Shown here: positions 1-9,618 of the stretch, piece after piece | Layout: each line of letters starts with the position of its first letter | How positions within the stretch are numbered: the stretch's first letter is position 1 | Source of the DNA: Pseudocercospora fijiensis CIRAD86 | Taxonomy: Eukaryota; Ascomycota; Dothideomycetes; Mycosphaerellales; Mycosphaerellaceae | Direction: 5' to 3' | Assembly: GCF_000340215.1 (NCBI RefSeq) | Contig: NW_006921532.1 | Coordinates: forward strand, 9,391,172 to 9,455,171 | Length of the DNA: 64,000 nucleotides | Position numbers and translations under genes: made by a program | The notes under the pieces: generated by a model | What the model was told of the DNA's origin: nothing | The model's database searches: none | The model's input: only the letters and a program-made list of their open reading frames with translations

Positions 1-418
1 TTCCGTCCAGGAATTGGCGTATACACCTGTCTGGTTACTGGATGTAACGATACAACCTGGTGGGAAATTTGTTCAGAATTTACCTGCCGGGTGGAATTCT
101 TTTGCTTATACGCTTGAGGGGACGACGTACTGGGATACGGGGGCAATGAAGCAGAAGGTGGAGAAGTTTCATACTACTATTTTTGAGCAGAAGGGGGATC
201 AGGTTATTGCTGAGGTTCCGGAGGGTGCGACGGAGGGTGCGAGGGTTATTCTTCTCGCGGGAATGCCGCTTGATCAGCCGATTGTGCAGTATGGACCTTT
301 TGTTTTGACGGATGCGAGTCAGGTTAGACAGGCTTTGATGGATTATAACACTTTCTCGAATGGATTTGAGAGGGCGAATAATTGGGAGAGTGAGATTGGA
401 AAGGCCAAGGCGCATTAA
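1..418 (+). CDS. Pirin family protein, C-terminal part (5' end outside window)
   Basis: An open frame enters from the left edge (codons in phase from base 2) and stops with TAA at 416-418. About 138 residues are visible. They read as the C-terminal cupin half of a pirin: a conserved GGKFVQNLPAGWNSFAYTLEG stretch is followed by a glycine- and acid-rich strand region and the family ending QYGPFVLTDASQVRQALMDY. Pirins are small bicupin, metal-binding nuclear or cytosolic proteins; some have quercetinase activity and others act as transcription cofactors. The iron ligands lie in the N-terminal cupin, which is outside the window, so activity cannot be judged. Family assignment is by remembered motif similarity. 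The frame has no interruption and normal codon use. Confidence 0.8.
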   Translation, partial: SVQELAYTPVWLLDVTIQPGGKFVQNLPAGWNSFAYTLEGTTYWDTGAMKQKVEKFHTTIFEQKGDQVIAEVPEGATEGARVILLAGMPLDQPIVQYGPFVLTDASQVRQALMDYNTFSNGFERANNWESEIGKAKAH

Positions 419-1186
419 GAACGATGAATGAGATCCAGACATGAGTAGTTGGCGGGAACCAAATCAAGGCAGAGTGTGTCTCTTAGCGTGGCGTTGGTGT
501 AGATATGATACATAGAACGATCGATTCCATGATGCGAATTCTTCCTCCTTCCTTTTCCTTCTCGTGGCCCGGTGCATCATCGCCATTCCAGCATGAAAGC
601 ATTGAGATCTGAGATCGCTCTTGGACGTCTCGACAGGATGGGATGAGATCGACCATCAATCTCTATGGTTGTATGTGGCGCACGTCAATACCTCCCGCTG
701 GCAGCTATACTGCTATTATCCACCAGCTTGACCGGCCAGTCCGTCCTTATACTCAGGATATGAGCGTCGGTCAAGCACTGCTGTTGAGGTGAGGAAGCTA
801 GACACGATTGTTTCCTTGACCTCATCCCGGACGCTGGTGAGTAGACATCTGCTTGTGGCTTGTGTTCCGCTTAAGTGGGCTTCTATCAGCCATCTACATT
901 GACGAGAAGGCGGCGCATGTCCAGCAGAGTGGGAAGCGGTGTATGGTGGCCTGCTTTTTGTTGCTCCAGGGCATTTCCAGTTGCCTCCATTCTGAATGTA
1001 CCATCATTCGTGTATGGGATGTGTCTTTGATGCGAAAATGCAGGGACTGCGGATCATTCGCAACTGGAAGACGACTCTCTTCTAGTCATGTGGCTAGACA
1101 TCGAGCCTCTGTGGACTTTCTCGATAGCAGAAGGTTGAGCTGCCACAGTTTTGTTGAATTTGAATCTGAGCCGGCTGTCGCCCATT
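419..1186. other. Intergenic, no supported gene
   Basis: This stretch lies between the pirin stop and the 3' end of the minus-strand small membrane-protein ORF. A plus-strand frame at 853-1254 has no recognisable motif and overlaps that ORF's tail, so I treat it as chance. No repeat or RNA gene was seen. Confidence 0.6.
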
Positions 1187-1640
1187 TCAAGATGCTTCGC
1201 CTGAGTCATTCGGCACACTTGTTTGTCTCTTGGTCTGGAGACTCTGTACGATGACCTCTGTAGGCTTTTGGCGTTCGTCCTTCGTAAAACCCATTATTTG
1301 TCCAACGATGCCTCCAGGCTTTGGAACCGGGCACTCTCGTTGTGGTCTAGCATCTGCCAACCCATCTGAGGTGCTCTCAACATTTTCAGTACCTTCAGCT
1401 GGGTCCTGGGCACATCTTCTCTTCTTCCTCCTGACAATTCTTCCATCGGGAGTCTCGTAGCTATCCGCAAATTGCCTTCGATCGACAGGGCATGGCAAAA
1501 GATGTGGGAGTGCGACGACTGCGAATGAGATGGCTAATGTTGTAGTAAAGAGCGTGCCTGTGGTCCGCGAGCGAGGATGAAGGTAATGCATTATCGTAGT
1601 GCCAGCATCCAGAGCAATGGCTGTGGACGAGGATAGCGCA
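1187..1640 (-). pseudogene. Small membrane-protein ORF, split from its 5' codons by a retrotransposon
   Basis: The frame reads leftward to a TGA at 1187. From the Met at 1591 it encodes 134 residues: a short basic lead, a hydrophobic segment (about residues 13-31, TLFTTTLAISFAVVALPHLL), a CPVDRRQFADS motif, a basic RRKKRR patch and a polar tail. That layout suits a small single-pass membrane protein, possibly mitochondrial; I do not recognise the family. The frame stays open upstream of 1591 into the retrotransposon target site at 1641-1645. If the element and one target copy are removed, the frame joins without a shift to an ATG at 9392-9390 (Met-Ser-Glu-Glu-Thr), adding 24 residues for 157 in total. 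Either the gene is disrupted near codon 7, or translation starts at 1591 and the insertion hit the 5' UTR. In both cases the native promoter is now 7.7 kb away. Confidence 0.55.
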
Positions 1641-1645
1641 GACGC

Positions 1646-1761
1646 TGTTATAAAGTTGAGATTGAAGATGATTATATAGAGGAGAAAGGCTAATTACAAA
1701 GGTAGGCCGTCGCCCCATTAGTTAGCCAACCCCTGGACCGTTACTTCCTTGTTCCGTAACA
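1646..1761 (-). repeat. LTR (3' LTR of the minus-strand element)
   Basis: This 116-bp repeat begins TGTTATAAAG and ends CCGTAACA on the plus strand. It matches 9257-9372 except at two positions, and both differences are TpG/CpA to TpA transitions. Confidence 0.95.
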
Positions 1762-1879
1762 GTCTGCCCTAAACAAAAGAAAAGGCACGCCCTCGTGCCG
1801 TTACTAGAAACTTCCTCTGCCTAGATGCTCGTTATCTAGTAGGCCGTCTACTGCTTAGGCCTAATGTCTGTTCGTATTT

Positions 1880-3480
1880 CTGCTCGTTTAAAGGCATACT
1901 AATGCCTTAGCCTTCCTCTCCGCGAACTCCGCTCGCTTCTTGTTAGCCTTAGCCTCTATTGCCGCCTTCTCGCGTTCTAACTAGGCCTAGACTTGCGCTC
2001 GTCGCGTTTCCTTCTTAGCTGCTATCTGTCGGTTAGTATATCGTTCTACGGACAGGTCGGTTATGTCGGTCTGCACTCCCGTATAGCGGTAGAGCACCTA
2101 TCCTTAGTTGCTTTCGAATTCCGCGCTAAGGTCGTCCGTCGGCTAAGTAGCCTTAGTCGTTACTACTAACAAACCTTCCTCTCTAGACTTCTATTTAGGC
2201 GGGTTTTTACCCCTATTATCGGTAGGCTCCTTAGCCGCGCGGCGGTCGTCCTTGTCTTCGAATGCCTTAAAGTAGGCTAATAATACTCCGGGGTTTATAG
2301 GGTCCGCGGAGTCTTCGTCGCTAGCGACTATTTCTCTTACCTAGTACTATCGCCTAACGAACGCAACTCGTACGGCCTTAGGGTCGTAACGTGCTACAAA
2401 CTGTCGCTAGATAAGTTCCTATAATAGCTAGTTATGCTCGGACTATAGCTTCTTCGTTAAATTCTTAACCTTCTTAGGTGCTTGCTCGATACCGTCGTCG
2501 TCTATGTTTCTCTAGGCAACTAGGTCTATACGAAGCGTCTCCTTCGGTGCTAGATAGAGTATATTAACCTCGATGTCTCGCATTATATCTCTCCGCTCTC
2601 TAAGCATCTTATTGCGCTTCTCCTTTTTCGTCGGCGATAACTTAGCTAGCTCCGCCTTCGAAGTTCGATCCTTAGTAGGCTAAGCCGTTAGGGCTCTAGC
2701 TATAGCCCTCTTCTTGTCCGACGACGTTGCCTAAGCTAGTAGTAGTATAACCTTTAGCGTAGTAGGGGTCGCCTTCTTAGCCTTCTTAGTTAGCCGAGGA
2801 GTTATATCGCCTTCGTCTTCGTCGACAAGTCGGGCCTTGCCCTTATTCTTCTTTCTCTTCTTAGTGCTAGACTTAGATAGCGTTACCTCGTTAGCGCTAA
2901 ATAGCGCAAACGATAGGTAGGCATTAATTAGCGTAAACGATAGAGTCGGCGCCTTAGCAACTAGCGTCTTATTTGCTATATTGCCTCTTAGTATTAACGA
3001 TATAGCCTCTGCCTTATTCTCGTTATTAGAGATAGGTTCCGTTGCTAATCCTACCTCGCTTCGGAATTAAGCGATTCTCTATTCTACCGTTATATTATCC
3101 TCTTACGGTTACGGTCTTAGAAAAGGGTTGAAGGTATTAGGCTCGTCGGAGTCGGGCTCGTTAAGAAGGTCGTAGGCGTCGCTCTCGCGAGCTAGGCGAT
3201 AGTCGTCGAGGTCGATATCCGAAATATTATTAAAAGTGCCGTTGCCTATAGAACTAGCACCGACGGTGTTCTTAGCCTAGCCGTCCTTACTATTACCCTC
3301 GCTAGCGTTGCCTAGTAAATTAGTAGTGTCGTTAGTAGCGGCTGTCTCGCCGTTAGCCTCGGCGGTATACGCGAGGAGATCGTTAGGAAGAGTTGTATCG
3401 CGCGTATTAGGCGTGTCGCGCGGTAGCGGTAGTGTTTCCTGCTTTATATTATATTCTATAGCTTTACGCTAATAGAAACG
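1880..3480 (-). pseudogene. Additional ORF downstream of pol in the retrotransposon
   Basis: Between integrase and the 3' LTR the minus strand keeps one coherent coding-like frame of about 500 codons, broken only by TAG. It starts hydrophilic and Asn/Asp/Thr-rich, passes through a basic KKRKKNKGKAR and TKKAKKATP region, then a lysine/arginine/glutamate-rich part (EKRNKMLRERRDIMRDIEV), and ends in a probable coiled coil (EREKAAIEAKANKKRAEFAE). No family was recognised. It lies on the pol strand but in the gag frame. It could be a captured host fragment, a Gag-like accessory protein, or an extra ORF of this lineage. Confidence 0.55.
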
Positions 3481-3749
3481 GTATCGAATGTCGTAATTAA
3501 GCTCTCGTATCTAGCAGTATATTCGCGGAAAGTTATTGTTATAGTAAAGTTGCTATAGCGAAGTTGTTTTAAAATAAAGTAAACTTAGTGCACGCGTAAG
3601 CTTAGTATACGCGCTCCTGCCTATTATAGAAGTAAAGCGAACTACGTAGAAGCTACGCGAGAGGAAATGCATATAAGATAAGTCTGTTATGTAATGCTCC
3701 GTTGCTATTCTAGCGGTAGCGACGATCGTAGGCCTTTACTATAGTTAGT

Positions 3750-6700
3750 AGAATGCCTTCCGTTCGTACCTACTTATTAGCTCTAGCTCCTACGTTCTTC
3801 TATCTAACTAGATATTCTACAACCTCCTTCCTATGCCGACCGACTCGTCGGACTCGTCGGTCTCTTAGCGCTTCTATTTCCGGTAGAGCGTCTCCCTATT
3901 CGATACGTATCCTTAAGGGTTGCCTCGTTGCTCGCTTATACGGATCCTTAGTATTAGGGTACGGCTCGAGTTCCGTAATCGAGACTACTAGGTATATCTT
4001 CTACGTCTTTAGCAGGTTAATCTAGTAGGCTAGTCCGGTACTTATAACCTTCGTTACCTTATATAGCCCAATCCTTAGAGGTATAAGCTTTCGGTTACTA
4101 ACTCTAGGGATAGCGTAATTCTTAAGCCGTAAATAGACTATATCGCCTACTACAGGTTTCTAGGCTACGTACTAAGAGTCGTAGCGTTGCTTTATAGCGG
4201 CCTAAGCATAGGCGATGTTGTTCTCTACCTTAGCTCGGTAGACGTCCCGTTCCTTCGCTAAATCCGTCGCGCTAGTCGTTACTATTTAGGCTAGTTCCCT
4301 AGGGTTAAAACCTATTAATACCTAGTTCGGTAACATGCTAGTCGAGGCGTTAACTAAATTGTTAAGAACTAGCTATATATGCGGCGTTGCGTATTCCAAT
4401 TCTAGATCTCTATTAGGATATTAGGCAAGGAAGTATCGTAGGGCAATCTCGACAGTCTAGTTCGTTCTCTTAGACTAGCTATTAGCCTGTAGGTAATAGG
4501 CAGTCGTTATTAGAAGCTTAACGTTTATCCGCTTGAAAATAGCCTTCTATATCTCGGACGTGAACTTCGGGTCTCTATCGGAGATAATTACGGTCGGCAG
4601 GCCCTAATTGTATCGGAATAGCTCGTCGAGCAAGCGGTTAGCCTAAGCCTCCGCTAAGTACGTATCGTTACTAGTAATTAGGAGTACCTATTTCGTATAC
4701 TTATCCGTTGCTATAAGTATAGCGTTAGTTTCCTAAGCGGAAAGGGACACTATAAAGTTAATCGTAATCGTATAGAAGGGTACTAGTAGGGATAGTATAG
4801 GATTCAAGGACCCGTACGGCTTGTGTCGCTTAGTCTGCAACTCTAAGCAGTCCTAATAGTAACTTAGATACTTTTTTAGTCTCTTAGCTAGTTTCCGGAT
4901 GTAGTACTAGTTATTTATACGGGCATAGGCACGATAAAAGCCGATATAGTATTAGTTATCGTATATACTACTAAAAATGTTACCCTCTAATGCCTTTAGG
5001 ATGCACAATCGTCGGTCGCCTAAATAGGGCTTATCGAGCTATACTAGGCCTTCGTCGTCAACTAAGAAGCTAGTAGAGCCTAGTTCCGCGTTCTATACTA
5101 TTGCTTTAATATTGCTCTAGTATTCATCTTCTTCGTATGCTTCGATAAGCTATTACTTAAATGCGTCGTCTATTTCTAGTATTATTACTCCGCATACTAG
5201 TTCCTCGAACACGTCGCCCTCCGGGAGATAGTTATCTATCGTTTCTAGGCGCGATAAGGCGTCTAGCACGATGTGTTCTCGCCCTAGCTTATAGACTACC
5301 TTTAGTAGAAAAAGGGAAAGATATTGCGACGATCTCGTTAGTCGGTTATTAAGCTTGTTAATTAATAAGGAAGTTAAGGCAGTCTAGCTTACGATTCCTA
5401 GCGTTGCCGTATAATCCGTAAGTACGGTTACTACCGACTCGTATGCCTCGACTATCTATCGTACGCGTTTAATCGTCTATACTAGGTAGGCGACCTCCAA
5501 TTCGGTTAGCTAGTACCGTTGCTCTGTGCTAGAAAGAGTTTTTAACAAAAACAAAATCGGTTGCGTCTTTGTCCTACCGGGGTTTTTAGTAATAGCGTCG
5601 CCCTCGACGTAGGCTACTATTACGCCGAAGCCTCGTTTCTTAGACGCGTCGATATAGATATATAGCGGCCGGTGTCTCGCGAAATAATATAGCATCGTTA
5701 GCTTAGCAAATGCCTCTTATAGGGCTTAGAACGCAGCTAGTCGTTCCTCCGTTTCCTCGATTAGTATCGTTGCCGTATAATGTCGACGTACCTAGCCGGC
5801 CGCGGGCGCTCCCTTAAGCCTCTCCGTCTTTATCTTCTAGAGCGGTTCCGCTAGTTAAGCGTAGTACTTAATGTACGTCCTTAGCTATCTAGTTAGTCTA
5901 AGATAGTGCTCTAGGTCCTTTAGCGTTCGTAGGAACTTAAGCTTAGCAATAGCCGCTAGTTTGTCGGCCGGCGTTACGGTACCTAAGGCGTCGACTCGTT
6001 ATCCTAGTAGCTAGATCGATAGGTACCCGATAAAAGCCTTTTTAGGTGCTACAGTTAGCTAGTATCGGTTTAAGGCATCGAATACCTTGTCGAGATAGTA
6101 TAGATATTCCTCTAGCGTCTTGCTATAGATAACGATATCGTTAATAAAAGCCTTAGCGAACCCGTTAAGTCCTTCCGTTCGTAGGATTCTGTCGATCTGT
6201 CGCTATACGTAGGGCGGCGCGTTCTTATAACCTATTACGGCGACGTTGTACATTTCCTAGCCTCTATAGGAGACTACTAAGAGCTTGTGTCGGTCTTCCG
6301 CTTTTACTAACTATTAGTAGAAGAACGACTTTATATCGATCGTCGAGATGAATTTAGCGCCTTAGATAGCGGCTAAAACGTCGCCCTATAGCGGCATCGG
6401 GTAGGCGTCCGTTATTATAATGCGGTTAAGTCTACGGATGTCGATAACCGCTCTACCTTTGCGGCCGTTCTTTGATTCCTTCTAGACTACGAACGTAGGG
6501 AACCTAAAAGGTGTTAGTTCCTTCGTCTAGGATATCTATCCTTAGTCGTATAGCTTGTCGTAGACGCCGTCGATAATCTCTCGTTCCTTCGGGCCTATAG
6601 GATATACCTTGTGCGCTAATTTGGCGCTAGCAGCCTTCTAGTCGCTAACTAAAGGAATAGTTATTTAGTTCTCTTTAGGAACCTTCGTAAAACGGCCGTT

Positions 6701-7200
6701 ATCGATAAACAGCTACTTGTGTTTTTCTAGCAAGGCGTTGTATTTAGCCCTCGTCTCGTCGTCGCTATATAGTATAGCGCCTATTAGGCCTAGCTTTTCC
6801 TTCGCTCCCGGTTGCGCTAGCGGTAGCGACTCGTCGTCTTCCTCTCGCTCGGTAGTTACTATAAAGCATAGTAATACTCGAGCTCGTCCTTTCTAAGCGA
6901 TATTTATCGTTACTGCGGTGCTATTTAGGAATTGCATTTCCTTATTAGTAAAAGACAAGACTAACTTCTCCTTTTCTATTAAGCGCGTTCCTAACAGTAC
7001 GCTAGCCGGTAGGCTGTTAATTAAGTATGCTCTTGTCGATATCGTAACCCTGTTGTTAAAAACTATATTAATAGGCATCTTGTTAGACAGGCTCGTAATC
7101 TTGTTGCCTACTTTGCGTATCCGCCGGGGGCGCGTTGCCTTTAAAGGAACTCTATTAGGATATCGCTACTAGGCTAATATTCGATTTATAAGAGTAATTA
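3750..7200 (-). pseudogene. pol of the retrotransposon: protease, RT, RNase H, integrase
   Basis: All four domains are in one minus-strand frame. Protease (about 7080-6890) shows the VTISTRAYLINSLPASVLLG stretch. RT (about 6500-5950) has AFINDIVIYSKTLEEYLYYL, where the family's catalytic FxDD is read as IND. RNase H (about 5700-5200) has PLYIYIDASKKRGFGVIVAY and ends in a DALSRLE-type motif. Integrase (about 5060-4380) has a damaged HHCC finger, then ITINFIV, ISDRDPKFTSEI, and an S-SKRTN motif where the family has SERTN. The Asp-to-Asn and Glu-to-Lys changes at catalytic sites all fit G-to-A RIP mutation. The stops are TAG or TAA throughout, so no functional enzyme can be made. Confidence 0.88.
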
Positions 7201-7449
7201 GGTTACCGCTATCTAGGCATATTTCTGTTACTATATTGTTTATCTAAGCTAACACAGTTGCGTATCTAGCAGTTATGCCCGTTTGCTTGTCGGATCTAGT
7301 AGCCGCTAGGATTTTTGTCCTCGTCCTTTGCGGTGCTCCGTTCTAAGATGCGAATATAGGCGGTTAGAAGTCTTAAACTCCTAGCGGCACACTATATAGG
7401 TATACTTGTTATATACTAGGCTTAGATGTCCTACGTTAAGAACATCTAC

Positions 7450-9240
7450 CGCGTTAGCGTTAGCATTAGCATCGTCGTCGCCTCCTTTATCGGATAAATA
7501 CTCGTTAGAGTCGACGTAGTTAGTATCCTACTGTTCCTCGCCCTCTAATTCCGGCTCCTCGTCGACCTAATAAGAGTCCTACTTCTTACGCTAAGCGAAA
7601 GGCTTTATAGGCGGAGGCTTAGCCTTATCGAAGGTCTTCTTAGCGCCTCTTAATTATAACTTGTCGCTTACTAATTCTTAACGGTCTTAAGGCTTGCGAA
7701 AGCGTTAGTCGCTTCGACCTTAGTCGCGGCGAGGCGGCGGCGGCTATAAGGCACGTACGTTATTAGTCTAAGGCTTCCTAGAGCCTTCCTATCGGTCCGT
7801 CTACTAACGGCTCGATCGGAAGTCCTAGTCTCGATTACGCTATAGTTGCTTACCCGCTAAGCGGGTAGGGAAAGGTCTCGATAAAGAACCGGTAATAGCA
7901 GTTGCTGTGTTGCGTCGGTTTAGTCGTCGTGCTAGTTTAGCCTACGCTAGTTGCTCCTCCTTAAGCCTCTGTCTAAATAATATAATAGTGTCCTCTTCCC
8001 TCGGTAGCCGAATGCTACGCCGCAGCTCTATATCGATGCTATTCTATGTATACGTTAGCTGCTAGCTCTTATTAACTAGGCCGGCGTTGCGTATATAGCG
8101 TATTACCTCGCTAAGGTAGGTATCTATACTGCGTCGGTTGCCTACGTCGGACAACGTATATTTAAGCCGCGTTAGCTCGTTTAGCGACTTAGACAGTAGC
8201 GTCTAGAAGTTCTCTCGTAGCGTCGTAAACTAATAGTCTAGACCTAGTGCGTAGCGAAGGCCCTATTTCGCTAGGTTGTTAAGCGTATTAGTGTACTAGG
8301 TTAAGGCTGTTCCTCGTAGCAGTACAAGGATTCTAGACTTAACTCGATCGTTACTACGATACGCTACAATATCCTTAAGTCGTTTAATAAAGATATTAAC
8401 ATCTCGGAAGAAGGTGTCGGATCCTACGACTGTCGGGTCGTCCTCTCCCTTTAGCAGGTCTAGTTAGAAGAAACCAATTTCCTAGTCCCGCATTCGGTCT
8501 AGGTTGCTAGCCTCGTTAAAGATAGGCGTTCTATTCCCGTTTCCGTTGCCTGCCGCTAGAGCCTAGGCCTAGCCTGCTAGTGCCTAGGCAACTGCCGCCT
8601 AAATAGCGGCTATTATTTCCGCCGAGATAGCGTCCCCTTGTTCCGCTATAGCAGGAGGCTAGACGCTCGTTGCCTGTATAGTTGCTGTTATAGGTTAAGC
8701 CGTCGACGCAGTCGAAGGTCGTATACTTATAGCAGAGGTCGCTATTATTATAGTTGTATTAGGCGATTGCCGTAGAGGCTGTAACTGCTATAGCGATCTA
8801 GAGGCAGCTACCCTTAGCTTGGAAGGTGACTTCCCCTTTACGGGTAAGTGCCTTCCGGACCTGCTTGCTATAGTAGTCGCCGATAGTAAATTTAGCCTAT
8901 ACCTTCTTCTATAGAACTATAGGAACGAGTTCTATACAGGTTGTCGGTATACCGGTAAGTCGAGCCACTTAGGGGGATAGGTCTCTGTCGCCTGAAAGTC
9001 CTATAGAAAGCGTACTAGATAAGACCTAACCTCCGCGTTAGTAATCCGGTTAGTTCGCGCGTATATAGCGAAAGCGCGGTCGTCGTCTATAGGGTTTATA
9101 TAGATATGTGTTGCTCCGTATACACGGTCGTATAGAAGTAGTAAGGGGAAGTGGTTAGGCTCTTAGTCGGATTAGCCCGATCTAGTTGCCTCGTCCTAGT
9201 AGCGTCTCGAATAACTCCTAGTAGTACGAGGGTTTAGTGC
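7450..9240 (-). pseudogene. gag-like region of the retrotransposon
   Basis: On the minus strand just inside the 5' LTR, a long frame shows gag-like text such as HIYINPIDDDRAFAIYARTN, then SYLVRFL and a YPPKWLDLPVYRQPV stretch, interrupted by TAG codons. Capsid-type helical sequence follows. Tyr-rich, Cys-poor sequence near 7400 may be a degraded zinc-knuckle region (TGY to TAY), but I could not fit a full CCHC motif. Boundaries are approximate. The frame differs by one base from pol. Confidence 0.65.
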
Positions 9241-9256
9241 GAGCGAAGCTACTAAT

Positions 9257-9372
9257 TGTTATAAAGTTGAGATTAAAGATGATTATATAGAGGAGAAAGG
9301 CTAATTACAAAGGTAGGCCGTCGCCCCATTAGTCAGCCAACCCCTGGACCGTTACTTCCTTGTTCCGTAACA
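9257..9372 (-). repeat. LTR (5' LTR of the minus-strand element)
   Basis: This is the second 116-bp repeat, with the same TG...CA ends. The 5-bp duplication GACGC follows immediately at 9373-9377 and matches 1641-1645. Confidence 0.95.
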
Positions 9373-9392
9373 GACGCTGTTTCTTCACTCAT
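9373..9392 (-). pseudogene. Severed 5' codons of the small membrane-protein ORF
   Basis: On the minus strand an ATG at 9392-9390 opens Met-Ser-Glu-Glu-Thr and runs into the right-hand GACGC target copy (9373-9377). The same frame resumes at 1640 on the other side of the retrotransposon. Frame continuity across a site defined independently by the target duplication is the evidence. Whether this ATG was the native start is not certain. Confidence 0.5.
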
Positions 9393-9618
9393 GGATGTCC
9401 GCTGGCCAATAGGGAAAGACGCCGACCGTGCACTGATCGGGAATGACACTGATGCAAAAGTCATGACTCCATACCGCGACTTCAGGCCGCATCCATCGCA
9501 AAGGAAATGTCAGAACTTCGATCACATGCAAAACGCTCCCTCGACATTCGCCTGACGCATACAACACCACGACCACTTACGATCTTTACTGAAACTCCCC
9601 TGTGCTGCGACCTTAGTC
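9393..9618. promoter_or_regulatory. Former bidirectional promoter of the membrane-protein ORF and PRP46
   Basis: Before the insertion this 226-bp stretch would have separated the head-to-head ATGs at 9392 (minus) and 9619 (plus). It contains an inverted CCAAT box (GGCCAATAGG, about 9404-9413), which is commonly bound by the fungal HAP/CBC complex. PRP46 keeps all of it; the other gene has lost contact with it. The promoter assignment comes from position and the box alone. Confidence 0.45.

Larger units (their letters stand above)
1646..9372 (-). mobile_element. Complete Ty3/gypsy-type LTR retrotransposon, RIP-mutated
   Basis: The 7,727-bp element is bounded by two 116-bp direct repeats that start TG and end CA, and by a perfect 5-bp target duplication GACGC (1641-1645 and 9373-9377). 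Coding capacity is on the minus strand, so the 5' LTR is the right-hand one. In order, the translated minus strand shows gag, protease, reverse transcriptase, RNase H, integrase, and a further long frame not typical of the family. Internal stops are almost all TAG, with some TAA, and CpA/TpG is scarce while CpG is common. This is what RIP produces from CAG, CAA and TGG codons. Protease, RT, RNase H and integrase share one frame; gag is in the frame one base back, consistent with a -1 shift between gag and pol. The order RT-RNase H-integrase places it in Metaviridae. Confidence 0.93.

Noticed and set aside
80..442. Minus-strand 120-codon frame opposite the pirin
   Set aside because: It is antisense to a recognised coding region and has no motif.
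853..1254. Plus-strand 133-codon frame
   Set aside because: No motif, and it overlaps the tail of the better supported minus-strand membrane-protein ORF.
6918..7172. Plus-strand frame inside the retrotransposon
   Set aside because: Antisense to the protease region, where the minus strand matches retropepsin text.
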